Below, piece after piece: positions 1-8,298 of a stretch of 64,000 nt of DNA; the first letter of the stretch is position 1, and each line of letters opens with the position of its first letter. Source of the stretch: Paracoccus alkanivorans (GTDB lineage Bacteria > Pseudomonadota > Alphaproteobacteria > Rhodobacterales > Rhodobacteraceae). The notes below the pieces were generated by a model that saw nothing but the letters and a program-made list of their open reading frames with translations, did not search any database and had not been told where the DNA came from. The DNA is taken from positions 87,951 to 151,950 of the forward strand of contig NZ_QOKZ01000010.1 of the NCBI RefSeq assembly GCF_003697785.1. The letters are read 5' to 3'. The translations under genes were made by a program, and so were the position numbers.

Positions 1-1
1 A

Positions 2-208
2 GTGATCGACGAATTCTCCGTGGCGGAACTATATATGCCCGGCGTCGTAAGGTTGCCGCTGATAGAGAATGCGCCGATTACCATTTACGTGGTGACCAAG
101 TCCGGGCGCGTCCTTTCGGGCTTTGCCGAATATGCGATTCAGCAATTGCGGCGGGAACTGGCTCGCGCCACGGAGTCGCGCCCGTGGGAGCAGCGCAAGG
201 CAAGGTGA
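2..208 (+). CDS. LysR-type transcriptional regulator, C-terminal fragment
   Basis: Only the last 68 residues are visible, because the gene begins before the window. The fragment runs GVVRLPLIENAPITIYVVTK, then a short Leu/Arg-rich helix (AIQQLRREL) and a stop, which is how the effector-binding domain of many LysR-type regulators ends. No HTH is present in the window, so the family call rests on this tail and on the position ahead of a catabolic operon. If correct, it would control the TctCBA/shikimate-like genes that follow, perhaps through the palindrome at 219-233. Confidence 0.6.
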   Translation: MIDEFSVAELYMPGVVRLPLIENAPITIYVVTKSGRVLSGFAEYAIQQLRRELARATESRPWEQRKAR

Positions 209-218
209 GGCACACATG

Positions 219-233
219 TTAACATCATGTTAA
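219..233. promoter_or_regulatory. 15-bp perfect palindrome, candidate LysR operator
   Basis: TTAACAT-C-ATGTTAA is a perfect inverted repeat and contains the T-N11-A geometry of LysR-type boxes. It lies between the regulator fragment and tctC, about 95 bases before the tctC start. Binding is inference. Confidence 0.4.
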
Positions 234-328
234 TGAAGGCAACGGATTTGTATTTGCCGTAAAGGTGATATGGCCGGATGATGCGGTTCAGGAGTTCCGG
301 GATTCGCCCGGAGCAAGGGAGGAGCATC

Positions 329-1333
329 ATGAAGAAAACTCTTGTCAAATTCGCTGCCATGGCGGCACTGGGCGCGGTCATGGGCACTGCGGCATTCGCG
401 CAGGACTATCCTGCCAAGGAGATACAGGGCATCATCCAATGGGGCGCGGGCGGCTCGACCGATACGGTGATGCGGACCGTCACGCCGCATGCCGAAAAGG
501 TTCTGGGCGGCAAGGTCGTCATGAAGAACATGACCGGCGGTGTCGGCGCAATTGCCACGAAATTCGTCTATGCGCAGAATCCCGATGGCTACGCCTTGCT
601 GATGGGAGCCGAGAATCCGTTGCTTTACAAGGTGATGGGGTTGGGCGACATTGATTACTCGGAATTCACCCCGATCAATATTCTGGCGCGGGGCGTTCCG
701 ATCCTTGTCGCCAATAACGATGCGCCTTTCGATACGTTCGACGAAATGGTCGAGTATATTCAGGCCCATCCGAACGAGGTGAAGTTCGGCTCGACCGGAC
801 CGGGGGGGTTGCCCTCTGTGGTGACCTCGATGATTGCCTCGAAGATCGAATTGCCGGTCACTCAGGTGCCCTATGACGGCGACGGCCCGGCGCTGACGGC
901 GCTGCAGGGCGGTGCGGTCGATGTAATGCCTGCGGTGCTGGGCGCATCGATCGAGGCAATCCGGGGCGGCAGGATCAAGGCGATCACGCTGATCGACAAC
1001 AAGCCGACCGAGGTTCTGCCCGATTTGCCCGCCCTGGGCGAGACACATCCGGAATATGCCGATTACTTCCCCTGGGGCCCGTTCTTCGGCGTATTCGTCA
1101 AGAACGGCACGCCCGAAGATGTCGTGGCCAAGCTGACCGAGGCCTATGCCGAGGGTGCGAAAAGCGAAGATTTCGTCAAGCTGATGGCGGATCGCGGTTA
1201 CATCATCGAAAGCCTGTCGGGACAGGAGGCACAGGATTTCCTGACGAAATGGCAATCGCTCACGACCTGGCTGCTGCATGATGCGGGCCAGACCAAGGCA
1301 TCGCCCGAGGAATTCGGCATCCCCAAACCGTGA
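329..1333 (+). CDS. Tripartite tricarboxylate transporter substrate-binding protein (TctC/Bug family)
   Basis: A 334-residue periplasmic binding protein. The start at 329 follows GGGAGGA and gives a clean signal peptide (MKKTLVKFAAMAALGAVMGT, cleavage near AFA-QDY); the open frame extends 17 codons upstream but without an RBS. The mature protein begins YPAKEIQGIIQWGAGGSTD, the usual Bug-family opening, and carries the GSTGPGG and PYDGDGPALTALQGG segments typical of the fold. tctB and tctA follow. Bug proteins bind small carboxylates; the linked shikimate-type enzymes suggest a quinate- or shikimate-like ligand, which is inference. Confidence 0.9.
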   Translation: MKKTLVKFAAMAALGAVMGTAAFAQDYPAKEIQGIIQWGAGGSTDTVMRTVTPHAEKVLGGKVVMKNMTGGVGAIATKFVYAQNPDGYALLMGAENPLLYKVMGLGDIDYSEFTPINILARGVPILVANNDAPFDTFDEMVEYIQAHPNEVKFGSTGPGGLPSVVTSMIASKIELPVTQVPYDGDGPALTALQGGAVDVMPAVLGASIEAIRGGRIKAITLIDNKPTEVLPDLPALGETHPEYADYFPWGPFFGVFVKNGTPEDVVAKLTEAYAEGAKSEDFVKLMADRGYIIESLSGQEAQDFLTKWQSLTTWLLHDAGQTKASPEEFGIPKP

Positions 1334-1341
1334 TGGTCGAT

Positions 1342-1365
1342 CGCTCCGGCCCTGCTGCCGGAGCG
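1342..1365 (+). promoter_or_regulatory. Intra-operon hairpin between tctC and tctB
   Basis: CGCTCCGGC and GCCGGAGCG form a 9-bp perfect stem with a 6-base loop, 8 bases after the tctC stop codon. No T-run follows. Such hairpins often stabilise the binding-protein part of a transporter mRNA or reduce read-through to the membrane subunits. Confidence 0.5.
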
Positions 1366-1396
1366 GTCCCATTCCAATCAAAAGGGAGGATCGGTC

Positions 1397-1909
1397 ATGC
1401 ATAGCAACCGTATCCGCAGCGCCGGTGAACTCGTTTTCCACGCTGCATTATTCGCCGTCAGCCTCGTGCTGCTGTGGTCGTCATACGGAATTTCGGGATT
1501 TGCATCGCTCAGTTCACCCGGAGCCTTGCCCATGGCCGTAGCCTTTGTCATGGCCGTAAGCTCGGGCCTCATCCTGCTGGATTGCTGGCGCAAGGCCGAG
1601 CGTGACCGGACCCGTTTCTTGCGTGACATCCTGCCGCCCGCCGTCATCGTGATGATGCTGTTCATCACCGGTTACGCATTATTGCTGGTGCCGTTGGGCT
1701 TCCTGCCTGTCTCACTGATGTTCCTGGTGCTGTCGATCCTCTATCTGCGTCGCGGCGGGCTGGTCTTTGCGGTTTCCGTGTCACTGCTGGCACTGATCCT
1801 CGTCTATATCGTCTTCCGGCTCGTCTTTACCGTGCTGATGCCAGCCGGGATCGTGCCCGAGGCAGAGTTGCTCGCTGCCATCGGTCAAATCTTCGGAGGA
1901 GGTAAGTGA
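1397..1909 (+). CDS. Tripartite tricarboxylate transporter small membrane subunit (TctB family)
   Basis: A 170-residue protein with four hydrophobic segments (about residues 12-30, 38-58, 76-105 and 112-150), matching the 4-TM TctB subunit. The start follows AAAGGGAGG. Its stop codon shares one base with the tctA start (TGATG), so the two permease subunits are translationally coupled. TctB is poorly conserved in sequence; the call rests on size, topology and position between tctC and tctA. Confidence 0.85.
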   Translation: MHSNRIRSAGELVFHAALFAVSLVLLWSSYGISGFASLSSPGALPMAVAFVMAVSSGLILLDCWRKAERDRTRFLRDILPPAVIVMMLFITGYALLLVPLGFLPVSLMFLVLSILYLRRGGLVFAVSVSLLALILVYIVFRLVFTVLMPAGIVPEAELLAAIGQIFGGGK

Positions 1910-3417
1910 TGCAGGCGCTCGAATATTTCCTGATCCCATGGCTGGACCTGAAACTGCTGTTCCTGGTCGCCGCAGGCACTTTCGCGGGCGTTTATGTCGG
2001 CGCCATTCCCGGCCTTTCCGTTACCATGGCGGTGTCGATCCTGATCGGCTTTACGTTCACCTGGGACGTCTATCCCGCACTCTGCCTGATGGTCGGCATC
2101 TTCATGGGCGGCGTCTATGGCGGTTCGCGCACGGCAATCCTGCTGAATATCCCCGGCGCCCCCTCGGCTATCGCCACGGCCATGGATGGATATCCGCTGG
2201 CGCAAAAGGGGCAGGCGGGAGAAGCTATCGGAATAGCCACGGTGATGTCCTTTGTCGGGGGGCTGATCGGCATCATCGTGCTGGCCATCGCGGCCCCGAC
2301 CGTCAGCGAATTTGCCCTGGTGTTCCAGCCGCGTGACTATATGCTGCTGGCGGTTCTGGGTATTCTTCTGGTTGGCTCACTGTCGGGCGAAAGCCTTGTC
2401 AAAGGTATCTTCGCGGGCGCCATGGGCCTGCTGATCGGTACGGTTGGTCTGGACCCGCTGACGGCCGAGGAACGCTTTACCTTCGGGCTCACGGGCTTGT
2501 GGGGCGGTATCAGCTTCATTGCCGTGATGATAGGCATGTTCGGCGTCTCGGAGGCGCTGATGCAATTGCATCACGTCGACAAGACGGCCGTTAAGCAGAA
2601 GATCAGCCGTATCGTTCCGAACTGGGCCTCGATCCGCCGGTATCTGCCGCTGTCGCTGCAGACCTCCAGCATCGGTGTCCTCATCGGGGCGCTGCCCGGC
2701 ACGGGCGGGGACATTGCCGCACTCATGGCCTACGATCACGCCAAGCGCGTTACCCGCAATCCCGAGGTGCCCTTCGGTCAGGGTGCGAAAGAGGGGCTGG
2801 TCGCGCCGGAAACCGCGAATAACGCCGCGGTCGGCGGTGCCTTCATCCCGATGCTGACACTAGGAATTCCGGGCGATGCGGTCACGGCGATCATGATCGG
2901 GGCGCTTTATATCCACGGGCTGAATCCCGGTCCGATGCTGATGATCGAGCAGCCGCAGATGTTCTGGTTCATCACCGGAGCGCTGGTGCTGGCCAATATC
3001 TTCATGCTGATCTTCGGCCTGACCGGCATCCGTATCTTTACCAAGATCGTCGAAATGCCCCGCACGGTGCTGATCCCCCTGATCCTGCTGCTGTCCATCG
3101 TCGGCGCCTATGCGGTCAACAATTCGATCAGCGATGTCTACTGGATGCTGGGCTTTGGTGTGCTGGGCTATTTCATGAAATCCTACGGTTATCAGCTAGG
3201 CCCCGTGATCCTCGGTGTGATCCTGTCGCGGCTTCTGGACGAGAACTGGCGCCGGGCGATCATCTCCGAGCAAGGCAGTATCGCCGGGTTGTTCAAGGGC
3301 ATGCTGACCAGTCCCCTGTCGTTGGTGCTTTTGGCGACGGTGGTGCTGATCTTTGTCAGCCAGACGCCTCTGTGGCGGTGCGTTCGCGGGAAGCTGGGGC
3401 TGGAGAGCAGGCCATGA
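1909..3417 (+). CDS. Tripartite tricarboxylate transporter large permease (TctA family)
   Basis: A 502-residue polytopic membrane protein with the TctA hallmarks: GAIPGLSVTMAVSILIGFTF near the N-terminus, GVYGGSRTAILLNIPGAPSA, and the second-half repeat GALPGTGGDIAALMAYDHAK with LGIPGDAVTAIMIGAL. I chose the ATG at 1909, overlapping the tctB stop by one base and preceded by GGAGGAGG, rather than the GTG one codon upstream. The stop overlaps the next start (ATGA at 3414). This is the ion-coupled core of the importer. Confidence 0.95.
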   Translation: MQALEYFLIPWLDLKLLFLVAAGTFAGVYVGAIPGLSVTMAVSILIGFTFTWDVYPALCLMVGIFMGGVYGGSRTAILLNIPGAPSAIATAMDGYPLAQKGQAGEAIGIATVMSFVGGLIGIIVLAIAAPTVSEFALVFQPRDYMLLAVLGILLVGSLSGESLVKGIFAGAMGLLIGTVGLDPLTAEERFTFGLTGLWGGISFIAVMIGMFGVSEALMQLHHVDKTAVKQKISRIVPNWASIRRYLPLSLQTSSIGVLIGALPGTGGDIAALMAYDHAKRVTRNPEVPFGQGAKEGLVAPETANNAAVGGAFIPMLTLGIPGDAVTAIMIGALYIHGLNPGPMLMIEQPQMFWFITGALVLANIFMLIFGLTGIRIFTKIVEMPRTVLIPLILLLSIVGAYAVNNSISDVYWMLGFGVLGYFMKSYGYQLGPVILGVILSRLLDENWRRAIISEQGSIAGLFKGMLTSPLSLVLLATVVLIFVSQTPLWRCVRGKLGLESRP

Positions 3418-5300
3418 AAACCTCGATCGCGACGGTTTCGATCGCGGGGAACCTGACCGAGAAACTGGCGGCCATCGCTGCCGCCGGTTTCGATGGGCTG
3501 GAGATCTTCGAGCAGGATTTCCTGCAGGACGCCGCCAGTCCGCGCGAAGTCGGGGCGATGGTCCGCGATCACGGACTGGAGATTACGCTGTATCAGCCAT
3601 TTCGCGATTTCGAGGGCCTGCCCGGGCCCTTGCGTGCCCGTGCCTTCGACCGCGCCCGGCACAAGTTCGACCTGATGGCCGAACTGGGGGCGGACTTGAT
3701 GCTGATTTGTTCGTCGGTTCATCCCCAGGCCATGGGCGGTATTGACCGTGCCGCCGATGATCTGGCGGAACTGGCCGGGATTGCCGCCGACAGGGGGCTG
3801 CGGATCGGTTACGAGGCACTGGCATGGGGGCGACATGTCAGCGATCATCGCGACGCATGGGAGATCGTCCGCCGCGCCGATCACCCGGCGCTCGGGCTGG
3901 TTCTCGACAGCTTCCACAGTCTTGGCCGCCGCATCGATCCCGATACGATCCGGCGCATTCCCGGCGATCGGATATTCTTCGTGCAGCTTGCCGATGCGCC
4001 ACAGATCGACATGGACCTGTTGTATTGGTCGCGTCACTTCCGCAATATGCCGGGCGAGGGCGATCTGCCAGTGGTCGAATTTACCCGAGCCGTTGCGGCA
4101 ACCGGATATGACGGGCCGCTGTCGCTGGAGGTTTTCAACGATCAGTTTCGGGGCGGCAGCCCCACCTCCATTGCCCGCGACGGTCATCGTTCACTGATCT
4201 GGCTGATGGACCAGACCCGCCGGGCCGAGCCCGCATTGCAGGCCGATCTGCCGGATCTGCCTGCCAATATCCGGGTTGATGGCGTCGAGTTCATCGAATT
4301 CGCCTCCAGCCCGTCCGAGGCTCCCGATCTCGAGGCGGCACTGATGCAGATGGGATTTCACCGTGAGGGCCGGCACCGCAACAAGAATGTTACGGTCTGG
4401 CGGCAGGGCGGGATCCGCATCGTGGTGAATGTCGAAGAGGCCGGTTTCGCGCATAGCTTTTTCCTGTCCCATGGCACCGGGGTTTGCGATATCGGGCTGC
4501 GGGTCGCGGATGCGCGGGCAACCGTCAAACGCGCGCAGGCATTGGATGCCACGTTGTTCAGCCAGCCCCCGGGGCCGGACGAATTGGAAATTCCGGCGAT
4601 TCGCGGCGTTGGTGGCTCGATCCTGCATTTCATCGATGCGAAAAGCGGCCTCGACGATGTGTGGCAGGTGGAGTTTACGCCCACCGGGGATCCGGCGCCG
4701 GATTTCGGACTCACGCGGGTAGACCATCTGGGCGAGACGATGAATTATGACGAGATGCTTAGCTGGACCCTGTTCTATACCTCGATCTTCGAGATGGAAC
4801 GCCGCCCGATGCTGGATGTCGCCGATCCCGACGGGCTGGTTCGATCGCAGGCTATTGCTTCGCCCGATGGCGGCACCCGGATCACCCTGAACGGGGCGCA
4901 GTCGCATAGGACGCTGGCAGGAGGATTCCTGGTTGATTCGATGGGCTCTGCGGTTCAGCATATTGCGCTGGCATCAAAAGACATCTTCGCTTCGGCCGAG
5001 GCCATGGCGCAGGCGGAGTTCCAGCCGTTGCCGATCCCCGAGAACTACTATGCCGACCTGCAGGCCCGTTACAGGCTGAACAATGATGAAATCGCCCGCC
5101 TGCGACGCTGGAACATCCTTTACGAGGTCGAGGATGGGGCCGAGTTCTTCCAGTTCTACGGCAGGCCGCTGCAAGGCGGGCTGTTCTTTGAAATCGTGGA
5201 GCGCCGTGGCGGATATGACGGTTATGGCGCGCTGAACGCACCGTTTCGCATTGCTGCGCTGAAACGCCTGATGCGCGGCAAGGATATGCCACGTAACTGA
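3414..5300 (+). CDS. quiC: 3-dehydroshikimate dehydratase-type fusion protein (sugar phosphate isomerase/epimerase + HPPD-like domains)
   Basis: A 628-residue fusion. Residues 1 to about 270 are a xylose-isomerase-like TIM barrel (KTSIATVSIAGNLTEKLAAI; metal-site stretches GYEAL, LDSFH and LEVFNDQFRG). Residues about 285-620 are a 4-hydroxyphenylpyruvate-dioxygenase-like VOC region that keeps a His-His-Glu metal set (VDHLG, VQHIAL, FFEIVERRG). This architecture is that of QuiC/AsbF-related 3-dehydroshikimate dehydratases, which convert 3-dehydroshikimate to protocatechuate. It starts in an ATGA overlap with tctA and is followed by an AroE-like dehydrogenase, which fits quinate/shikimate catabolism. 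The exact substrate is not proven. Confidence 0.8.
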   Translation: MKTSIATVSIAGNLTEKLAAIAAAGFDGLEIFEQDFLQDAASPREVGAMVRDHGLEITLYQPFRDFEGLPGPLRARAFDRARHKFDLMAELGADLMLICSSVHPQAMGGIDRAADDLAELAGIAADRGLRIGYEALAWGRHVSDHRDAWEIVRRADHPALGLVLDSFHSLGRRIDPDTIRRIPGDRIFFVQLADAPQIDMDLLYWSRHFRNMPGEGDLPVVEFTRAVAATGYDGPLSLEVFNDQFRGGSPTSIARDGHRSLIWLMDQTRRAEPALQADLPDLPANIRVDGVEFIEFASSPSEAPDLEAALMQMGFHREGRHRNKNVTVWRQGGIRIVVNVEEAGFAHSFFLSHGTGVCDIGLRVADARATVKRAQALDATLFSQPPGPDELEIPAIRGVGGSILHFIDAKSGLDDVWQVEFTPTGDPAPDFGLTRVDHLGETMNYDEMLSWTLFYTSIFEMERRPMLDVADPDGLVRSQAIASPDGGTRITLNGAQSHRTLAGGFLVDSMGSAVQHIALASKDIFASAEAMAQAEFQPLPIPENYYADLQARYRLNNDEIARLRRWNILYEVEDGAEFFQFYGRPLQGGLFFEIVERRGGYDGYGALNAPFRIAALKRLMRGKDMPRN

Positions 5301-5317
5301 TATGCAAGGATGAACCG

Positions 5318-6151
5318 ATGATTTCCGGTTATACTCGGGTGATCGCCCATATCGGCGTGCCGACCGAAAGCTTCAAGGCACCGATGATCTACAATCCTTG
5401 GTTCGAGGCGCGGGGCATCGATGCGGTGGTTGTGCCGATGGGGTGCGAGACGGCGGATTTCGCGGGTTTCCTGCCCCTGGTCGCGAGACTGCGCAACTTT
5501 GCGGGCGCGCTTGTCACCATGCCGCACAAGGTTGCGACCGTCGATCTGCTTGACGAGGCCAGCACCGCCGTTCGCATATGCGGCGCCTGTAATGCCGTGC
5601 GCCGTGATCCCGACGGGCGGTTGACCGGTGACATGTTCGATGGTGAGGGCTTTGTTCGCGGTGCCATGCGCAAGGGGTGCGAGGTGGCTGGGGCGTCGGT
5701 GCTCGTGGTTGGCACTGGTGGTGTCGGTTCGGCTATTGCGGCATCGCTGGCCGGGGCAGGGGCGGCGCGATTGAGTTTATACGATATCAACACCGCCTCT
5801 GCTGAGCGGCTGGCCTCAAGGTTGCGCAAAGCCTATCCGGAACTCGAGGTCACGACCGGCTCCAACGACCCTGCGGGGCTGGAGATCGTCGTGAACGCGA
5901 CCCCGATGGGGATGCAGGAAGGTGATCCGATGCCCCTGGACGTGACGCGCCTCGATCCCGGGAGTTTCGTTGGCGAGGTGGTCATGAAACGCGAGGAAAC
6001 CGCCTTTCTGACCGCCGCGAGGGCCAGGGGCTGCCGGGTCCAGATCGGGACCGACATGTTGTTCGAGCAGATCCCCGCATATCTGGAATTCTTCGGCTAT
6101 CCGACCACGACGGCAGAGGAGTTGCGCCGATTGGCGACCATCCGTTACTGA
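5318..6151 (+). CDS. Shikimate/quinate dehydrogenase-like protein (divergent AroE family)
   Basis: A 277-residue protein with AroE layout. The substrate domain holds the catalytic Lys in GALVTMPHK and the NAVRR and GDMFDGEGF motifs; the NAD(P) domain has GTGGVGSAIAASLAGAGA at about residues 130-147, followed by NATPMGM. The usual Ser-x-Ser shikimate-binding motif near residue 15 is replaced by GVPTESFKAP, so it is probably a catabolic or otherwise specialised paralogue rather than the biosynthetic AroE. It lies 17 bases after the QuiC-like gene and likely supplies 3-dehydro substrate to it. Confidence 0.8.
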   Translation: MISGYTRVIAHIGVPTESFKAPMIYNPWFEARGIDAVVVPMGCETADFAGFLPLVARLRNFAGALVTMPHKVATVDLLDEASTAVRICGACNAVRRDPDGRLTGDMFDGEGFVRGAMRKGCEVAGASVLVVGTGGVGSAIAASLAGAGAARLSLYDINTASAERLASRLRKAYPELEVTTGSNDPAGLEIVVNATPMGMQEGDPMPLDVTRLDPGSFVGEVVMKREETAFLTAARARGCRVQIGTDMLFEQIPAYLEFFGYPTTTAEELRRLATIRY

Positions 6152-6222
6152 ACGGAATTGTGCAAACAGACGCCGCCTTACCTTGCCAAGCGCGTATCCG
6201 GTCATCTGAAACCGATCAGCTG

Positions 6223-7200
6223 TTATTGCACCGATTGGCGCTCTTTGTCGGCCATGACGGCGGTGACGGCGGTTGCGGCGATGATGTCATCGACGGTGCA
6301 TCCGCGCGACAGATCGTTTGCCGGTTTCGCAAGGCCTTGCAGGATTGGTCCGATAGCCGTCAACCCGCCAAGCCGCTGCGCGATCTTGTAGCCGATATTG
6401 CCCGAGGCGAGATCGGGAAAGATGAAGATGTTCGGCCTGCCGGACAGGCTGCTGCCGGGCGCTTTCCTTGCCCGGATCGCATCGTCCAGCGCGGCATCGA
6501 ACTGCAACTCGCCATCGACCTCCAGATCGGGTTCGGCGGCGCGGATCAAGGCTAGCGCCTCGCGAATGCGCGACAGCTTGGGATGGTCCGCCGAACCGGC
6601 AGTCGAAAAGCTTAGCAGCGCCACGCGCGGGGGCTCGGCCAGCAGTCGGCGGCAAGAGATGGCGGCGGCGCGGGCTATTGCGGCAAGTTCCTCGGCGTCG
6701 GGTTCGATGACAAGGCCGCAATCCGCGAAGATCATGCCGCCCTTCACGGCGGCGCCGGGATTGCAGGACAGCATCAGGAAAAAGCTGGATACCAGGCCCG
6801 CACCGGGCGCGCGCCCGATGATTTGCAGCGCCGCACGCACCGTATCGGCGGTCGTGGCGACGGCACCGCCAACCGTCCCGTCGGCCTGCCCGAGACGCAC
6901 CCGCATGGCCGCCTGCCGGATCGGGTCGCGCATTTCCTCAAGCGCACGTTCGGCGGTCATGCCCCGCTGCGCACGCATCTGGTGCCAGTGATCGGCGAGT
7001 TCCCCAAGGTCGGGCGCATCCGCCGCAGTCATGCCGGTGACACCGGGCAGTTCGGGGCCATCCATCAGCGTGATCCGCGCCAGCCCTTCGCCGGTCAGCC
7101 GGGCTGCGGCCTCGGCCACGCGCGGATCGCCGCCTTCAGGCAGGATGATATGGCGCGGCGTGGTGCGGGCGGCCTCGAAGATACGTTCCAGCGGTTTCAT
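6223..7200 (-). CDS. pta: Phosphate acetyltransferase, taurine-pathway type
   Basis: A 325-residue single-domain PTA_PTB enzyme (ILPEGGDPRVAEAAARL at the N-terminus; GRPNIFIFPDLASGNIGYKI and LGGLTAIGPILQGLAKPAND near the C-terminus). It converts acetyl phosphate plus CoA to acetyl-CoA. As the last gene of the taurine cluster it would take the acetyl phosphate released by Xsc. It starts three bases after the tauZ stop codon. The short form without the N-terminal regulatory domain of enterobacterial Pta is usual in such clusters. Confidence 0.92.
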   Translation of the reverse strand: MKPLERIFEAARTTPRHIILPEGGDPRVAEAAARLTGEGLARITLMDGPELPGVTGMTAADAPDLGELADHWHQMRAQRGMTAERALEEMRDPIRQAAMRVRLGQADGTVGGAVATTADTVRAALQIIGRAPGAGLVSSFFLMLSCNPGAAVKGGMIFADCGLVIEPDAEELAAIARAAAISCRRLLAEPPRVALLSFSTAGSADHPKLSRIREALALIRAAEPDLEVDGELQFDAALDDAIRARKAPGSSLSGRPNIFIFPDLASGNIGYKIAQRLGGLTAIGPILQGLAKPANDLSRGCTVDDIIAATAVTAVMADKERQSVQ

Positions 7201-7203
7201 GAT

Positions 7204-8229
7204 CTATCCCAGGAAATGCAGGCCAGTGACGATGAAGGCACCGAGAAAGACGGTTTCGGCCACCATCAGGCCAATCGCTCCCGCTCCGACTTCGACCATC
7301 CGGCCAAGCGAGGTCTTGATGCCCACCGCGGCAATGGCGATCAGCAGGGCCCACCGGCTGAGGGTCCCGGCCCATTCGGCAAGCATCGCCGGGATGAGTC
7401 CAATCGAGTTCAGCACCGCCAGGGCAAGGAAGCCAAGAACGAATCCCGGCAACAGGGGCGGTCTGTTTCCGGAATCAGCATCGGCAAGCCCTTTCTGCCG
7501 GATGACCAGCGAAAAGCACAACACCACCGGCGCCAGCATCGAGACCCGGATCAGCTTGACCAGCGTGGCAGTCTCTCCGGTCTCGGGGCCGATGGAGAAC
7601 CCCGCACCGACTACCTGGGCCACGTCATGGATGGTGCCGCCCAGAAAGACGCCGGAATCGCGTGCGTCGAATTGGAACAGTTGCGCAAGCATAGGGTAAA
7701 GCACCATCGCAACGGTCGACAGAACCGTGACCGACAGAACGGTAAAGACCAGGTCGCGTTCGGATTTTTCGTGCCGTGGCAGGACGGCGGCAATGGCCAT
7801 CGCCGCCGAGGCGCCGCAGATCGCGACCGAACCGCCGGTCAGCAGCGCAAAGCGCCAGCGGCGCCCGACAAACCGAGCCACCAGCAGCGCAAAGAGTATT
7901 GTCAGGATCACCCCTGCGACGACAAGCGCGATGGCAGGCGCGCCAAGCCCGGCCAGCATGTCCACACTGATCCGCGCGCCCAGCAGTGCCACCCCCAAGC
8001 GCAGGACGGTGCGGGCGGTGAACTCGATCCCTGGCGCGGTGCGGGCTCCCTCTTCGGCGAGGAAGTTCAGCGCCAGCCCCAGAAGCAGTGCCAGCAGCAT
8101 GGCAGGTGCGCCATAATGCTCGGACAGGAATTGCGCGGTGATCGCCACGAGAACGGCGACGGCGAAGCCCGGAAACATCGGCTTCAGTGCCGAGGCACTG
8201 GACAGGCGCATGACAAGGCTGGGGGTCAT
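7204..8229 (-). CDS. tauZ: YeiH-family putative sulfate exporter
   Basis: A 341-residue protein of about 10 hydrophobic segments with YeiH/PSE family signatures (GASAAMAIAAVLPRHEKSERDLVFTVLSVTVLST, residues about 140-175, and GTIHDVAQVVGAGFSIG). Members next to xsc in Rhodobacter and Paracoccus are proposed to export the sulfite/sulfate left after taurine desulfonation. The start at 8229 follows GCAGGAG. It lies between xsc and pta on the same strand, consistent with one transcript. The transported ion is inferred from context. Confidence 0.85.
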   Translation of the reverse strand: MTPSLVMRLSSASALKPMFPGFAVAVLVAITAQFLSEHYGAPAMLLALLLGLALNFLAEEGARTAPGIEFTARTVLRLGVALLGARISVDMLAGLGAPAIALVVAGVILTILFALLVARFVGRRWRFALLTGGSVAICGASAAMAIAAVLPRHEKSERDLVFTVLSVTVLSTVAMVLYPMLAQLFQFDARDSGVFLGGTIHDVAQVVGAGFSIGPETGETATLVKLIRVSMLAPVVLCFSLVIRQKGLADADSGNRPPLLPGFVLGFLALAVLNSIGLIPAMLAEWAGTLSRWALLIAIAAVGIKTSLGRMVEVGAGAIGLMVAETVFLGAFIVTGLHFLG

Positions 8230-8298
8230 TCGGAAACTCCTGCGGGACGGAAAGACCCGGCGGAGCAGTTGCCGCCGGGCTGAATTGCATGGGTCGTT

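Noticed and set aside
230..1441. 403-codon minus-strand frame across tctC
   Set aside because: Arg/His-rich shadow of a gene with a clear signal peptide and family motifs.
6823..8283. 486-codon plus-strand frame across pta and tauZ
   Set aside because: The product is low-complexity Arg/Gln/His-rich and lies opposite two well supported genes.
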